The notes: generated by a model not told the origin, from the sequence alone. A DNA stretch of 64,000 nt from Solobacterium sp. (GCA_024693325.1 JAILLA010000108.1:62001-126000); one strand, 5' to 3'; shown: positions 1 to 9,031, numbered from the stretch's first letter. Numbers and translations are program-made.

Positions 1-735
1 ACCAGCGCATTTGTCGCTGCGGCATCCGGTATAAAAGTTGCCAAACACGGCAACCGGGCTGCTTCATCCAAATGCGGCACAGCAGATGTGCAGGAAGCAC
101 TTGGCGCAGACATTCATCAGGACCCTGAGAAAGCATTGAGAATGCTGGAAGAAGCGGGTATGTGCTTCTTCTTCGCACAGCAGTATCACAGCGCAATGAA
201 ATATGTCGGCGCGATCCGCCGGGAACTCGGTTTTCGGACAGTGTTCAACATTCTCGGACCGCTGACCAATCCCGCCAACCCGGAGTATTACCTTCTGGGA
301 GTCTACGATGAGTATCTCGTGGAGCCGGTCGCCAAGGTGCTTGACAAACTTGGAGTCAAACGGGCTCTGGTCGTCTATGGACGGGCAAAGCTGGATGAGA
401 TCTCAGCAGTAGGAGAAACAGTTGTGTGTGAACTGAAGAACGGATATTACCGGACGTCAGTCATCACACCGGAAGACTTCGGAATGATCAGCGGGAAAAA
501 AGAAGAGCTGGCCGGCGGTACACCTGAGGAGAATGCTGAGATCACAAGAGGGATCCTCAGCGGAACGATAACGGGCACAAAGAGAAATGCAGTTCTGATG
601 AATGCCGGAGCGGCGATCTATACGGCAGGCAAAGCTGCTTCCGTCGCAGACGGGATCCGGATCGCGGCAGAAATGATCGACAGCGGCAGAGCGCTGAAAG
701 CGATGGATGACTATATTGCCGCTTCCCTGTCATGA
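1..735 (+). CDS. trpD: anthranilate phosphoribosyltransferase, 5' truncated by window edge
   Basis: TrpD transfers the phosphoribosyl group of PRPP to anthranilate, the second step of tryptophan synthesis in the cytoplasm. The reading frame is open from base 1, so the N-terminal part (roughly the first 95 residues of a protein usually near 340) lies outside the window. About 244 residues are visible. They include the phosphate/PRPP-binding stretch [10 protein letters not shown] near the start and the GPLTNPA motif typical of the family. The stop (733-735) overlaps the trpF start as ATGA, which indicates translational coupling. Family assignment is secure; only the 5' end is missing. Confidence 0.95.
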   Translation, partial: TSAFVAAASGIKVAKHGNRAASSKCGTADVQEALGADIHQDPEKALRMLEEAGMCFFFAQQYHSAMKYVGAIRRELGFRTVFNILGPLTNPANPEYYLLGVYDEYLVEPVAKVLDKLGVKRALVVYGRAKLDEISAVGETVVCELKNGYYRTSVITPEDFGMISGKKEELAGGTPEENAEITRGILSGTITGTKRNAVLMNAGAAIYTAGKAASVADGIRIAAEMIDSGRALKAMDDYIAASLS

Positions 736-1355
736 CGAAGATCAAGATCTGCGGTCTGCGCAGACCGGAGGATGTAGAAGCAGTCAACAGGTATCAGCCT
801 GACTATTGCGGATTTATCCTTTCCAGACCGTTCCGCAGATATGTCAGTATTGAAGAGTTGCGCAGGCTCCGGGAAATGCTTTCCGCAGAGATCATACCGG
901 TCGGTGTATTTGTAGATGAAGACTTTCATTATATTGCACAGTTCCTGGATGAGAAGCTGATCTCTGCAGTCCAGCTGCATGGATCGGAACCGGAGGAACT
1001 GATCAGGAAACTGCAGGAGTGCTATCCGCAGATCCCCGTGATCAAAGCATTTACGATCCGGTCTGAAGCGGATGCGCAGAAGGCGGTACAAAGCCGCGCG
1101 GATATGGTACTGCTCGATTCCGGTAAAGGCAGCGGAGCGGTATTTGACTGGAACATGATAAAAGACACCGGAAGGCCGTATTTTCTGGCCGGAGGTCTGA
1201 ACGAAGAAAACATAACAGAGGCATTGGCCGGATATCATCCCTATGCAGTGGATGTAAGTTCCGGCGCGGAAACAGACGGATGGAAGGATCCGGGAAAGAT
1301 CGCACATCTGATCAGGGCGGTGCGCATATTTGATGGAGAAAACTATGACAAATGA
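732..1355 (+). CDS. trpF: phosphoribosylanthranilate isomerase
   Basis: TrpF converts phosphoribosylanthranilate to CdRP by an Amadori rearrangement. The 207-residue protein has the usual length and the N-terminal KICGL motif, whose Cys7 is the expected general base. The Asp of LLDSGKGSG fits the general acid, and a late FLAGGLN phosphate-binding strand closes the TIM barrel. It begins inside the trpD stop and runs 11 bases into trpB. In many Firmicutes trpC sits between trpD and trpF; here the two genes overlap directly, so the indole-glycerol-phosphate synthase gene must lie upstream of the window, elsewhere, or be absent. Confidence 0.96.
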   Translation: MTKIKICGLRRPEDVEAVNRYQPDYCGFILSRPFRRYVSIEELRRLREMLSAEIIPVGVFVDEDFHYIAQFLDEKLISAVQLHGSEPEELIRKLQECYPQIPVIKAFTIRSEADAQKAVQSRADMVLLDSGKGSGAVFDWNMIKDTGRPYFLAGGLNEENITEALAGYHPYAVDVSSGAETDGWKDPGKIAHLIRAVRIFDGENYDK

Positions 1356-2535
1356 AAAAGGCAGGTTCGGTATTCATGGCGGACAGTATATTCCGGAAAC
1401 GCTGATGAATGCTGTAATGGAACTGGAACAGGCATATGACCATTATAAAAACGATCCGGAATTCAACCGGGAACTGACTGATCTGTTCAACAGATATGCA
1501 GGACGCCCGTCTCTGCTTTACTATGCGGAACGGATGAGCACGGATCTCGGCGGGGCACAGATCTATCTGAAGCGAGAAGACCTGAACCATACAGGCGCGC
1601 ATAAGATCAACAATGTGCTCGGTCAGGCACTGCTGGCAAAGAAAATGGGAAAAACACGTCTGATCGCTGAAACAGGTGCCGGACAGCATGGTGTCGCTAC
1701 CGCAACTGCAGCGGCTTATTTCGGCATGGAATGTGTTGTATTCATGGGTGAAGAAGACATCCGCCGGCAGGCATTGAATGTTTATAAGATGAAGCTTCTC
1801 GGCTCTGATGTTATTCCGGTCACTACCGGCACCGGTACATTAAAGGACGCAGTGAGCGAAGCTATGCGTGAATGGACAAGAAGGATCGATGACACACATT
1901 ACTGTCTGGGGTCTGTCATGGGACCGCATCCCTTCCCGACTATTGTGCGTGATTTTCAGGCAGTCATTTCAAAGGAAATGCGTGAACAGTTCCTGCAGGA
2001 GACCGGGAAACTTCCGGATGCCGTGATCGCCTGCGTAGGCGGCGGCTCCAATGCAATCGGCTCGTTCTATCACTTTATCAATGACCCGGGTGTAAGACTG
2101 ATCGGCTGTGAAGCTGCCGGCAGAGGCATCGATACCTTTGAAACAGCAGCTACGATCAATACCGGAAGGGAAGGGATCTTCCACGGAATGAAATCTTACT
2201 TTTGCCAGGATGAATTCGGACAGATCGCACCGGTCTATTCGATCTCCGCTGGACTTGATTACCCGGGTATCGGTCCGGAACATGCATGGCTCCATGATAT
2301 CGGCCGGGCGGAATATGTTCCGATCACCGATGATGAGGCTGTCAATGCATTTGAATATCTTTCCAGAACAGAAGGGGTCATTCCGGCGATCGAATCTGCG
2401 CACGCTCTGGCATATGCCTGCCGGATCGCACCGCAGATGTCACCTGATCAGTGCATAGCCGTAACGCTGAGCGGCAGGGGAGACAAAGACTGTGTCTCCA
2501 TTGCCAGATACAGAGGGGAGGAAATTGAAGAATGA
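1345..2535 (+). CDS. trpB: tryptophan synthase beta chain
   Basis: TrpB condenses indole with serine using pyridoxal phosphate, in complex with TrpA. From the ATG at 1345 the protein has 396 residues, the normal size. The PLP-binding lysine is Lys87 in the HTGAHKINN motif, and the phosphate-binding loop GGGSNAIG is present. ATG 1345 is preferred over ATG 1333 because GGAGA at 1335-1339 sits just ahead of it and the predicted N-terminus then matches the family. The start overlaps the end of trpF and the stop overlaps trpA. This is the canonical TrpB1 type. Confidence 0.96.
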   Translation: MTNEKGRFGIHGGQYIPETLMNAVMELEQAYDHYKNDPEFNRELTDLFNRYAGRPSLLYYAERMSTDLGGAQIYLKREDLNHTGAHKINNVLGQALLAKKMGKTRLIAETGAGQHGVATATAAAYFGMECVVFMGEEDIRRQALNVYKMKLLGSDVIPVTTGTGTLKDAVSEAMREWTRRIDDTHYCLGSVMGPHPFPTIVRDFQAVISKEMREQFLQETGKLPDAVIACVGGGSNAIGSFYHFINDPGVRLIGCEAAGRGIDTFETAATINTGREGIFHGMKSYFCQDEFGQIAPVYSISAGLDYPGIGPEHAWLHDIGRAEYVPITDDEAVNAFEYLSRTEGVIPAIESAHALAYACRIAPQMSPDQCIAVTLSGRGDKDCVSIARYRGEEIEE

Positions 2536-3305
2536 ACAGGATCCGGAACGCATTTGTCTCAGGCAAAGCATTTATTCCATTCATTACATGCGGAGATCCC
2601 GATCTTGAAACGACCGGAAAACTGGTCAGGGCAATGGCGGAAGAAGGGGCAGATCTGATCGAACTCGGCATACCGTTCTCAGATCCCACTTCCGAGGGAC
2701 CGGTCATACAGGACGCGGACCTCAGGGCGCTGAAGGGCGGCGTGACAACGGACCGTATTCTGGAATTCGTCAGGGAACTGCGGAAGGATGTTTCTGTACC
2801 GCTTGTCTTTATGACATATGCCAATGTTGTGTTTTCGTACGGAACGGAACGGTTTATTCAAAGAGCTGCCGAAGTTGGAATGGACGGACTGATCCTGGCG
2901 GATGTGCCGTTTGAAGAACGTGATGAATTCCTGGAAGTCTGTGAAAGATATGACCTTGATCTGATTTCGATGATCGCACCGACATCCAGGGAGCGAATCA
3001 GGATGATCGCTGGGGAAGCCAGGGGATTTATCTATATCGTTTCCTCACTCGGCGTGACCGGTGTTCGCAGCACGATCACAACGGATATCGGTGCAATGGT
3101 GCGCCTGATCCGTGAAGTGTCCGATGTACCGTGTGCAGTCGGTTTCGGCATCTCAACTCCCGAACAGGCAGAAAAAATGGCCGCATCCTCGGATGGAGCC
3201 ATTGTCGGAAGTGCAATTGTCCGCATCATTGAAGAATACGGCCGTGACAGTGTTGAACCTGTCAGGAAGTATGTCCGTGAGATGTGCGAAGCTGTGCATG
3301 CATGA
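2532..3305 (+). CDS. trpA: tryptophan synthase alpha chain
   Basis: TrpA cleaves indole-3-glycerol phosphate to indole, which is channelled to TrpB. The 257-residue TIM barrel is of normal length, and Glu44 in IELGIPFSD matches the catalytic Glu49 of the enteric enzyme. The position matching catalytic Asp60 is Glu55 (PTSEGP), a conservative change; I recall similar sequences in other Firmicutes but could not check. The start overlaps the trpB stop as ATGA. It is the last gene of the trp operon: only 10 bases separate its stop from the end of the convergent MATE gene, and I see no clear terminator between them. Confidence 0.95.
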   Translation: MNRIRNAFVSGKAFIPFITCGDPDLETTGKLVRAMAEEGADLIELGIPFSDPTSEGPVIQDADLRALKGGVTTDRILEFVRELRKDVSVPLVFMTYANVVFSYGTERFIQRAAEVGMDGLILADVPFEERDEFLEVCERYDLDLISMIAPTSRERIRMIAGEARGFIYIVSSLGVTGVRSTITTDIGAMVRLIREVSDVPCAVGFGISTPEQAEKMAASSDGAIVGSAIVRIIEEYGRDSVEPVRKYVREMCEAVHA

Positions 3306-3315
3306 AGAAGTGCAG

Positions 3316-4653
3316 TTACTCTGATTTCTGTCCCAGTGTCTTCATGTGGTGAAGAACATACGGTACTTCAAACATCAGCATAGCTGCCCAGCCGATACCG
3401 CTGGCTGCAGCGATTCCTTTGATCCCGATCCTGCCGGCAAGCAGGAATGTACCGATGGTACGCAGGGAGATCTGAATAAACGTACAGAGGATCGTGATGG
3501 GGATCTTTCCGACACCTCTGCAGTATCCCTGGAATCCGTTGGTAAAGCCGGGAAGCGTATAGATCCACGCCATAACGGAAAGGTATGCAGTTCCTTCCCG
3601 GATCACTTCAGCGGTACCGTTTCCTTTGATAAATAATGCTACGATATGACTGCCGAATGCCATTGCGGCAAGACCGATCAGGATGCCATAGCAGAATTCC
3701 ATAGATATGCCGGTCAGGAAGCCTTTCCTGATCCTGTCAGGCTTGTTCGCGCCGCGGTTCTGGGCAATACAGGTAGAGATAGCTGAGGCGATCCCCTGTT
3801 CCGGGATCAGTGCGAAGCTGTCTACCCGGCTGACTGCGTTGAATGCGGCGATCGTACTGACACCGAGCAGGTTGACCTGTGACTGTATCAGGAGCTTGCC
3901 GATCGGCTGTACCGCCTGCTGCAGAGCAGAGGGCAGTCCGTAATTCATGACACGTTTCAATAATGCCGTATCTGTTTTCCATTCTTCATTGTGCGGGATC
4001 AGGTCCGGCATTTCTTTTACCATGCATCTGGCCGCAAGGAAGGCCGAGAAGACCTGCGCAAATACCGTAGTCAGGGCACTGGTCGTAATGCCGAGATGGA
4101 ATACGCCCAGCAGGATCAGGTCCAGGATAATGTTCAGGACCGAGCAGATCGCCAGGAAGCGCAGCGGGCGTTTGGAATCTCCGACACTTTTCATGGCGGA
4201 AGCCAGGGCATTATATATAAAGGTAAACGGAACTCCGATAAAGGTGATCCGCTGATATATGGTCGTTATGCGGAAGATCTCCTCCGGCACAGCCAGAAGC
4301 TTCAGGATCAGCGGTGTCAGCAGGAAGCCGGGGGCTGCGATCAGCAGACTCAGGATGATTCCTGCTTTCAGAACAGCGGAAAGGGATTTCCGGAATGAAG
4401 CCATATCCCTGGCACCGAAACGTTCACTCATAAAGATGCCCGCCCCGATACACAGTCCCGAAATGGCAAGGATGACAAGATTCATGACCGGAGCGGCAAT
4501 TCCTTCAGCCGCAAGGGCATCCTGTCCGATAAATCGGCCGGCGATCATGGAATCAGCCGCGTTATAAGCAAGCTGGAGCCAGTTTGCCAGCAGTAAAGGT
4601 ACGGCATAGCGCCATAAGTGGGAAAACAGAGATCCTTCGGTCATGTTCTGCAT
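3316..4653 (-). CDS. MATE family efflux transporter
   Basis: This is a 445-residue membrane protein of the MATE (NorM/DinF) drug or metabolite:cation antiporter family. About twelve hydrophobic segments run through it. The N-terminal pattern of a first helix followed by NAADSMIAGRFIG is typical of the conserved MATE region, and the second half repeats the same fold. A GAGG ribosome site lies 9 bases upstream of the ATG. It is transcribed towards trpA and has no obvious functional link to it. The substrate cannot be told from the sequence. Confidence 0.9.
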   Translation of the reverse strand: MQNMTEGSLFSHLWRYAVPLLLANWLQLAYNAADSMIAGRFIGQDALAAEGIAAPVMNLVILAISGLCIGAGIFMSERFGARDMASFRKSLSAVLKAGIILSLLIAAPGFLLTPLILKLLAVPEEIFRITTIYQRITFIGVPFTFIYNALASAMKSVGDSKRPLRFLAICSVLNIILDLILLGVFHLGITTSALTTVFAQVFSAFLAARCMVKEMPDLIPHNEEWKTDTALLKRVMNYGLPSALQQAVQPIGKLLIQSQVNLLGVSTIAAFNAVSRVDSFALIPEQGIASAISTCIAQNRGANKPDRIRKGFLTGISMEFCYGILIGLAAMAFGSHIVALFIKGNGTAEVIREGTAYLSVMAWIYTLPGFTNGFQGYCRGVGKIPITILCTFIQISLRTIGTFLLAGRIGIKGIAAASGIGWAAMLMFEVPYVLHHMKTLGQKSE

Positions 4654-4715
4654 AAATCAAAACCTCATGTATACGATGAACATCTAATCATGAAACAACA
4701 GAGAAAGCAAATCAA

Positions 4716-4746
4716 AAGATCCCGCAGTTTTCACCGCAGGGATCTT
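4716..4746 (-). terminator. rho-independent terminator of uxuBA
   Basis: The arms AAGATCCC (4716-4723) and GGGATCTT (4739-4746) pair perfectly. Read on the minus strand the hairpin is followed by TTTTGATTTG, directly after the stop of the mannonate oxidoreductase gene. Confidence 0.75.
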
Positions 4747-4766
4747 CGAAGGGGCTGATTTTTGGA

Positions 4767-5621
4767 TTACACACCGGAGTAAGAAGAGAATCCGCCGTCG
4801 ATCGGGAGCGTAACACCGGTAATGAAGCTTGCAGCATCGTTGTTCAGCAGGAACAGGACTGCGCCGGCAAGCTCTGTTTCGCTGTCACCGAATCTTCCCA
4901 TCGGTGTAGCAGCCAGGATCTTTCCTGTACGTGCTGTCGGTGTTCCGTCAGCGTTCCACAGCAGAGCTGCGTTCTGCTTTGTGGAGAAGAAGCCGGGCGC
5001 GATCGCATTGACACGGATGCCTGCTTTGGAGAAGTGAACTGCCAGCCACTGTGTGAAGTTGGTAACTGCAGCTTTCGCTCCGGAGTAAGCCGGGATCTTT
5101 GTCAGCGGTGTGTATGCGTTCATGGAGGAGATGTTCAGGATGTTGCATCCTTTACGTCCGACCATCTGTCTTGCGAATGCCTGTGTCGGGATCAGTGTTC
5201 CGATGAAGTTCAGGTTGAAGACGAATTCAACGCCGCTCTTGTCCAGGTCGAAGAAGCTCTTTGTGTCTGCTTCGATGTCGCCTGCTTCGAAATATTCTTT
5301 GTCTGTTGTGGCACGGGGATTGTTTCCGCCTGCACCATTGAGCAGAATATCGCAGGGACCGAGGTCCTTCAGGACTTCATCCGCAACTGCATAGCAGACA
5401 TCCTTATCCAGAACATCGCATGCATAAGCCTTGGCGCATCCGCCTTCAGCATTGATCTCTTCTGCAAACCTGTTTGCACTGTCGAAATTTCTGTCAAGCA
5501 GGGCAACTTTTGCGCCTGCTCTTGCGAGAACCTTGGCAAATGCTGAGCACAGAACTCCGCCTGCGCCTGTAACAACAGCGACCTTTCCTGTCAGGTCAGT
5601 ATTCAGTACATTTTTTTCCAT
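4767..5621 (-). CDS. uxuB: D-mannonate (fructuronate) oxidoreductase, SDR type
   Basis: This enzyme probably reduces D-fructuronate to D-mannonate with NAD(P)H in glucuronate breakdown. The 284-residue protein is a short-chain dehydrogenase with an N-terminal Rossmann motif TGAGGVLC, a DILLNGAGG strand, ISSMN around the catalytic Ser, and YSGAK as the Tyr/Lys pair. The odd VLC in place of the usual GIG resembles what I remember of Bacillus UxuB (YjmF), a different fold family from the E. coli enzyme of the same name. A GAGAGGA site precedes the ATG. It starts 2 bases after the uxuA stop, and this pairing supports the role. Confidence 0.87.
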   Translation of the reverse strand: MEKNVLNTDLTGKVAVVTGAGGVLCSAFAKVLARAGAKVALLDRNFDSANRFAEEINAEGGCAKAYACDVLDKDVCYAVADEVLKDLGPCDILLNGAGGNNPRATTDKEYFEAGDIEADTKSFFDLDKSGVEFVFNLNFIGTLIPTQAFARQMVGRKGCNILNISSMNAYTPLTKIPAYSGAKAAVTNFTQWLAVHFSKAGIRVNAIAPGFFSTKQNAALLWNADGTPTARTGKILAATPMGRFGDSETELAGAVLFLLNNDAASFITGVTLPIDGGFSSYSGV

Positions 5622-5623
5622 GA

Positions 5624-6700
5624 TTAGAATCCTCTCGTTTCTGCTTTCTCAATTGCTTCCCAAAGACCTTCAATGTAGCATGCGCCTAATGCTCTGTCAT
5701 ACAGACCATAGCCGGGCATTGCGACTTCACCCCAGATCATTCTGCCGTGGTCAGGTCTGATCGGTCCGTTGAATCCTGTTTCATACAGCGCTCTTACGAT
5801 CTCGTACATATCGAATGTTCCGTCACTTGACAGATGGCATGCTTCTTCGAAGTCATCCGGTGAGTTGAACTTCAGGTTGCGTACATGTGCGAAGTGTACT
5901 CTTCCCTTCAGTGCTCTGATCATGTGAGGCAGATCATTCTTCAGGCTTGTTCCGTAGCTTCCTGCGCAGAATGTTACACCGTTGTGAACATCATCTACTG
6001 CGTTCATCAGACGAAGGATCTTTTCTTCGCTTCTGATGATTCTCGGCAGACCGAATACAGGCCATGCAGGATCATCCGGATGGATCGCCATCTTGATGTC
6101 ATATTCATTGCATACCGGCATGATCGCCTTCAGGAAGTAAACCAGGTTGTTGAACAGTGTTTCTTCATCGATGTCCTTGTACAGTTCAAAGAGTTCCTTG
6201 ACCTTAGCCATTCTTTCAGGCTCCCAGCCGGGCATCATTGTGCCGTTCATATCTGAAGCAATGCTGTCAAACATCTTTTCAGGTACGAGGTTGTCGACTG
6301 CTTCCTGTGTGTAGGCAAGTACTGTGGAGCCGTCTGCTCTCTTTCTTGCCAGTTCTGTTCTTGTCCAGTCAAAGACAGGCATGAAATTATAGCAGACAAG
6401 ATGAATGTCTTCTTTGCCGAGGTTTCTGAGGGATTCGATATATGTTGCGATATCCTTGTCTCTGTCGGCTGTTCCTGCTTTGATGGCATCGGATACATTG
6501 ACGGATTCGATTCCGGCAATGTGAAGTCCTGCTGCTTCGACTTCTTCCTTTAATGCGTGGATCTCTTCCTGTGTCCAGAGCTCGCCGGGCTGCTTGTCAT
6601 AGAGCATCGTGATAACTCCGGTCACACCGGGGATCTGTCTGATCTGTTCGAGTGTTACTGTGTCGTGTTTGGATCCATACCAGCGTAATGTCATTTCCAT
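5624..6700 (-). CDS. uxuA: mannonate dehydratase
   Basis: UxuA dehydrates D-mannonate to 2-keto-3-deoxygluconate (KDG). The protein has the family's TIM barrel and N-terminus (MEMTLRWYGSKHD), GVTGVITMLYD early, IHPDDPAWPVFG in the middle, and FAHVRN and RPDHGRMIWGE near the end, where the metal-binding residues lie. I place the start at 6700, 358 residues. An upstream in-frame ATG at 6712 directly abuts the GGAAAGG ribosome site with no spacing, so it is less likely. It is the first gene of a two-gene operon with uxuB and is divergent from an AraC regulator. Confidence 0.95.
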   Translation of the reverse strand: MEMTLRWYGSKHDTVTLEQIRQIPGVTGVITMLYDKQPGELWTQEEIHALKEEVEAAGLHIAGIESVNVSDAIKAGTADRDKDIATYIESLRNLGKEDIHLVCYNFMPVFDWTRTELARKRADGSTVLAYTQEAVDNLVPEKMFDSIASDMNGTMMPGWEPERMAKVKELFELYKDIDEETLFNNLVYFLKAIMPVCNEYDIKMAIHPDDPAWPVFGLPRIIRSEEKILRLMNAVDDVHNGVTFCAGSYGTSLKNDLPHMIRALKGRVHFAHVRNLKFNSPDDFEEACHLSSDGTFDMYEIVRALYETGFNGPIRPDHGRMIWGEVAMPGYGLYDRALGACYIEGLWEAIEKAETRGF

Positions 6701-6712
6701 GAGGTTTACCAT

Positions 6713-6817
6713 CCTTTCCAGATTTATTTCTTACAAGTACATTTTCGATGATTTTTGACACGATTTGTATTGTGCAAATTGGTAAATACATTGCAAATAT
6801 TGTGCTATCATAAAACT
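6713..6817. promoter_or_regulatory. divergent control region between uxuA and araC gene
   Basis: This 105-bp AT-rich gap must hold both promoters. The 7-mer ATTGTGC occurs twice on the plus strand (6769-6775 and 6799-6805), exactly 30 bp apart, about three helix turns, which suits a dimeric AraC-type protein. TATCAT (6806-6811) lies 6 bases ahead of the araC ATG. A TTGACA at 6755-6760 has no well-placed -10 partner. Promoter assignments are tentative. Confidence 0.45.
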
Positions 6818-7729
6818 ATGAAAAAGAACTATCGTTCGGAGTTCAACCGGCTCCAGAAAATGACAAAGGAAAACTATGAGATCTACTATTACAGTGACTC
6901 TCATTTTCAGAGCGTTTCTCCGCATGTACATGACTATTATGAATTCTATTTTCCGGTCGCCGGGAAGATCGAAATGGAGATCGAAGGGAAATACACCCCG
7001 CTCAGCAGCCGCAGTGTTGCGATCGTTCCGCCCGGAACGGTCCACCGCGCAGTCACGGAAACTGATGAAAGATCCTACTGCCGTTATGTTTTCTGGATCT
7101 CTGCATCTTATTACCGCAGACTGAGCGCACAGTCAGAAGAACTGGCTTATATTGTCAAACGTGTGGAATCCGACGGGAAATATATTTACCATTTCAAAGA
7201 ACATGAGTATGCCCTGATCCAGTCAAAGATCCTGAGGCTGATCGAAGAGGAAAGCATGGACAGATACGGAAGAAGCGTATTTGCCGGCATCATGATCTCT
7301 GACCTGATCATGACGTTAAGCAGACTTGCTTATGAACAGGATCATCCGAAGCACAAAGAAAAAGAGATCGATCTGATCCAGGCGATGATCGGATATATCG
7401 ACCGTCATCTGGACGAAGATCTTTCTCTGGAAACGTTAGGAGAACAGTTCTATATTTCCAAGTATTACGCGGCACATGAGTTCAAGGAGAGGACCGGCAT
7501 GTCTGTGCATCAGTACATCGTCAAAAAGCGGCTGGAACGGTGCGCTGACGAAATAAAGACAGGAAAAGCGGTCAGCCGTATCTACGCAGACTACGGGTTC
7601 ACGGACTATTCCGCGTTTTACAGGGCGTTTAAGAAAGAATTTCATCTGTCTCCGAAGGATTATCAGAAAGTCTATCTGCATGATCCGATGTATCCGGGAA
7701 GACAGAAAGATGCTCACGGAAATGATTGA
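6818..7729 (+). CDS. AraC family transcriptional regulator (uxuAB regulator candidate)
   Basis: This is a 303-residue regulator with an N-terminal cupin-like sensor half (HVHDYYEFYF motif, then IVPPGTVHRA) and a C-terminal double helix-turn-helix. The C-terminal part contains LSLETLGEQFYISKYYAAHEF and ends with the family signature YSAFYRAFKKEF...SPKDY. The ATG at 6818 fits the domain start; no ribosome site precedes it, but a TATCAT -10-like hexamer lies six bases upstream, hinting at a leaderless message. It is divergent from uxuA, so control of uxuAB by a hexuronate or an intermediate is a reasonable inference. Confidence 0.88.
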   Translation: MKKNYRSEFNRLQKMTKENYEIYYYSDSHFQSVSPHVHDYYEFYFPVAGKIEMEIEGKYTPLSSRSVAIVPPGTVHRAVTETDERSYCRYVFWISASYYRRLSAQSEELAYIVKRVESDGKYIYHFKEHEYALIQSKILRLIEEESMDRYGRSVFAGIMISDLIMTLSRLAYEQDHPKHKEKEIDLIQAMIGYIDRHLDEDLSLETLGEQFYISKYYAAHEFKERTGMSVHQYIVKKRLERCADEIKTGKAVSRIYADYGFTDYSAFYRAFKKEFHLSPKDYQKVYLHDPMYPGRQKDAHGND

Positions 7730-7782
7730 GCCGCTATGGAACCGGGCTCTTCCAGAAGTATTTCATGGTCTTACAGCATAAA

Positions 7783-7836
7783 ACAGCGATGATGGCTGAT
7801 GTGCATCACACATGAACCATCATTTTTTTCTGCTGT
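7783..7836 (+). terminator. terminator after araC regulator
   Basis: ATGATGG (7789-7795) pairs with CCATCAT (7817-7823), followed on the plus strand by a run of seven T. Flanking ACAGC and GCTGT could extend the structure. It follows the AraC gene stop by about 60 bases. Confidence 0.7.
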
Positions 7837-7854
7837 GAAAGACCGGATGTTCAA

Positions 7855-7883
7855 ATAAAAACCTGTACCGCTGCCGGTACAGG
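7855..7883 (-). terminator. terminator after KDPG aldolase-VOC gene
   Basis: This is a perfect 9-bp stem, CCTGTACCG (7862-7870) with CGGTACAGG (7875-7883), and a 4-base loop. On the minus strand it is followed by TTTTTATTTG, just past the aldolase-fusion stop. Confidence 0.88.
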
Positions 7884-7894
7884 CTTTGAAACTG

Positions 7895-8860
7895 TTAATT
7901 GTTGACGATATGGACCTTGAATCCGCCTACAGGTTCTTTGAAATAGGCAAGCCTTACATAGCCGCGTTCATCGCATGCAATGGAAGACTCATCAAATTCA
8001 TAACCGAGTCCGCGGTAGAATGCCAGTGCGCGTTCTGCCGAACTGACACCGATCGCGATATGTCCTTTTTCGCCGATCGTCCCGTCAGGTACGACCTCAA
8101 CAAATTCACTGCCGAAGAATGCGGTGGGAGCTACCCTGACGCTTCCCTGGAAAAGGTCTGCATATCTGTCAGCTGCTTCTCTTGCCTGGGCAGAAGGGAT
8201 GTTGACGCCGACATGCTTCAGTCTGATCTGCAGCATGTTCAGGACTGCTTCCCGGGTCAGCTTTTCGATCTCATCGAATTTCCCGTTTTTGATCAGTTCA
8301 CCTTTTACCATCCATGTTCCGCCGACCGCAAAGATCTTCGGATCATTCAGATAGCTGTTCATATTGCCGGGATTGACGCCGCCTGTCGGCAGGAATGTCA
8401 TATTTCTGTAAGGGCCGCACAGTGCTTTGATGGTCTTAATGCCGCCAAGCTGTTCGGCAGGGAAGAATTTGACGGTCGTCAGACCGAGGGAGATCGCCTG
8501 TTCGATCTCGGAAGCGGTTGAAACACCCGGGATCACGGGAACGCCTTTCTGCTGGCAGTAGCGTACGACTTCCGGATTCAGTCCGGGTGCTACGATAAAT
8601 TCAGCGCCGGCATCCAGAGCGGAGTCGACCTGTTCTGTCGTAAGGACTGTTCCTGCACCTACGATCAGTTCCGGGCGGCGTTCTTTCATTGCTTTCATGG
8701 CATCGTGCGCGCAGTCCGTGCGGTAGGTCACTTCGGCTGCCGGAAGGCCTCCTTTGCAGAGGGCATCTGCCAGCGGGGCTGCATCCTCAACACGGTCCAG
8801 TACGATCGCGGGAATGATCCCGATCCCGTATAAACGTCTCATAATTGTTTCATGATTCAT
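7895..8860 (-). CDS. KDPG/KHG aldolase fused to a C-terminal VOC (glyoxalase-like) domain
   Basis: Residues 1 to about 205 form a complete class I KDPG/KHG aldolase. It has AEVTYR with the catalytic Glu, VGAGTVLT, the Schiff-base Lys in TVKFFPAEQ, and LPTGGVNP. It should split KDPG into pyruvate and glyceraldehyde-3-phosphate. Residues from about 218 to 321 form a second unit starting LKHVGVN and ending GGFKVHIVNN, with the alternating pattern of a vicinal-oxygen-chelate domain; its ligands are not clear and the function is unknown. The ATG at 8860 follows AGAGGAGG by 10 bases, so the longer upstream reading is rejected. A second, stand-alone aldolase gene lies at 29682-30323. Confidence 0.88.
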   Translation of the reverse strand: MNHETIMRRLYGIGIIPAIVLDRVEDAAPLADALCKGGLPAAEVTYRTDCAHDAMKAMKERRPELIVGAGTVLTTEQVDSALDAGAEFIVAPGLNPEVVRYCQQKGVPVIPGVSTASEIEQAISLGLTTVKFFPAEQLGGIKTIKALCGPYRNMTFLPTGGVNPGNMNSYLNDPKIFAVGGTWMVKGELIKNGKFDEIEKLTREAVLNMLQIRLKHVGVNIPSAQAREAADRYADLFQGSVRVAPTAFFGSEFVEVVPDGTIGEKGHIAIGVSSAERALAFYRGLGYEFDESSIACDERGYVRLAYFKEPVGGFKVHIVNN

Positions 8861-8917
8861 ACAAACAAATCCTCCTCTTCGATTGTTCTTTTGATTTAAG
8901 AATGTTTTCAGCTTTGA

Positions 8918-8941
8918 CCGGTTATTTACAATGTGAACCGG
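8918..8941. promoter_or_regulatory. inverted repeat CCGGTT-N12-AACCGG upstream of aldolase fusion
   Basis: CCGGTT (8918-8923) and AACCGG (8936-8941) form an inverted repeat about 60-80 bp ahead of the aldolase-VOC start. The same AACCGGTT core recurs at 9041-9054. This looks like an operator for a LacI-type or similar repressor, by pattern only. Confidence 0.35.
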
Positions 8942-8996
8942 GTATGTAAAAAGTTTTGTCACTGATGCTATGATGAACAGAATACCTGTGAAAACA

Positions 8997-9007
8997 GAAA
9001 CGGTTTC
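8997..9007. promoter_or_regulatory. LacI-type palindrome
   Basis: GAAACGGTTTC is a perfect palindrome around a central G. It resembles LacI/GalR family operators and lies next to the 24-bp repeat at 9008-9031 and the cre match at 9041-9054, in the region upstream of the aldolase-VOC gene. Confidence 0.4.
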
Positions 9008-9031
9008 AAGTTGAAAATATCCATATTTTTA
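9008..9031. repeat. 24-bp shared element, copy 1
   Basis: AAGTTGAAAAT-NN-CCATATTTTTA recurs at 10018-10041 with only the two central bases changed. Copy 1 lies about 150 bp upstream of the aldolase-VOC start, copy 2 about 70 bp upstream of the pectin methylesterase start, both in the same orientation relative to those genes. This suggests a common operator. Confidence 0.6.

Noticed and set aside
8861-8962. N-terminal extension of the KDPG aldolase-VOC protein
   Set aside because: AGAGGAGG lies within it, 10 bases before the ATG at 8860, and the aldolase fold begins there. Its HIVNNRSK resembles the protein's own C-terminus (KVHIVNN) but I take that as coincidence.
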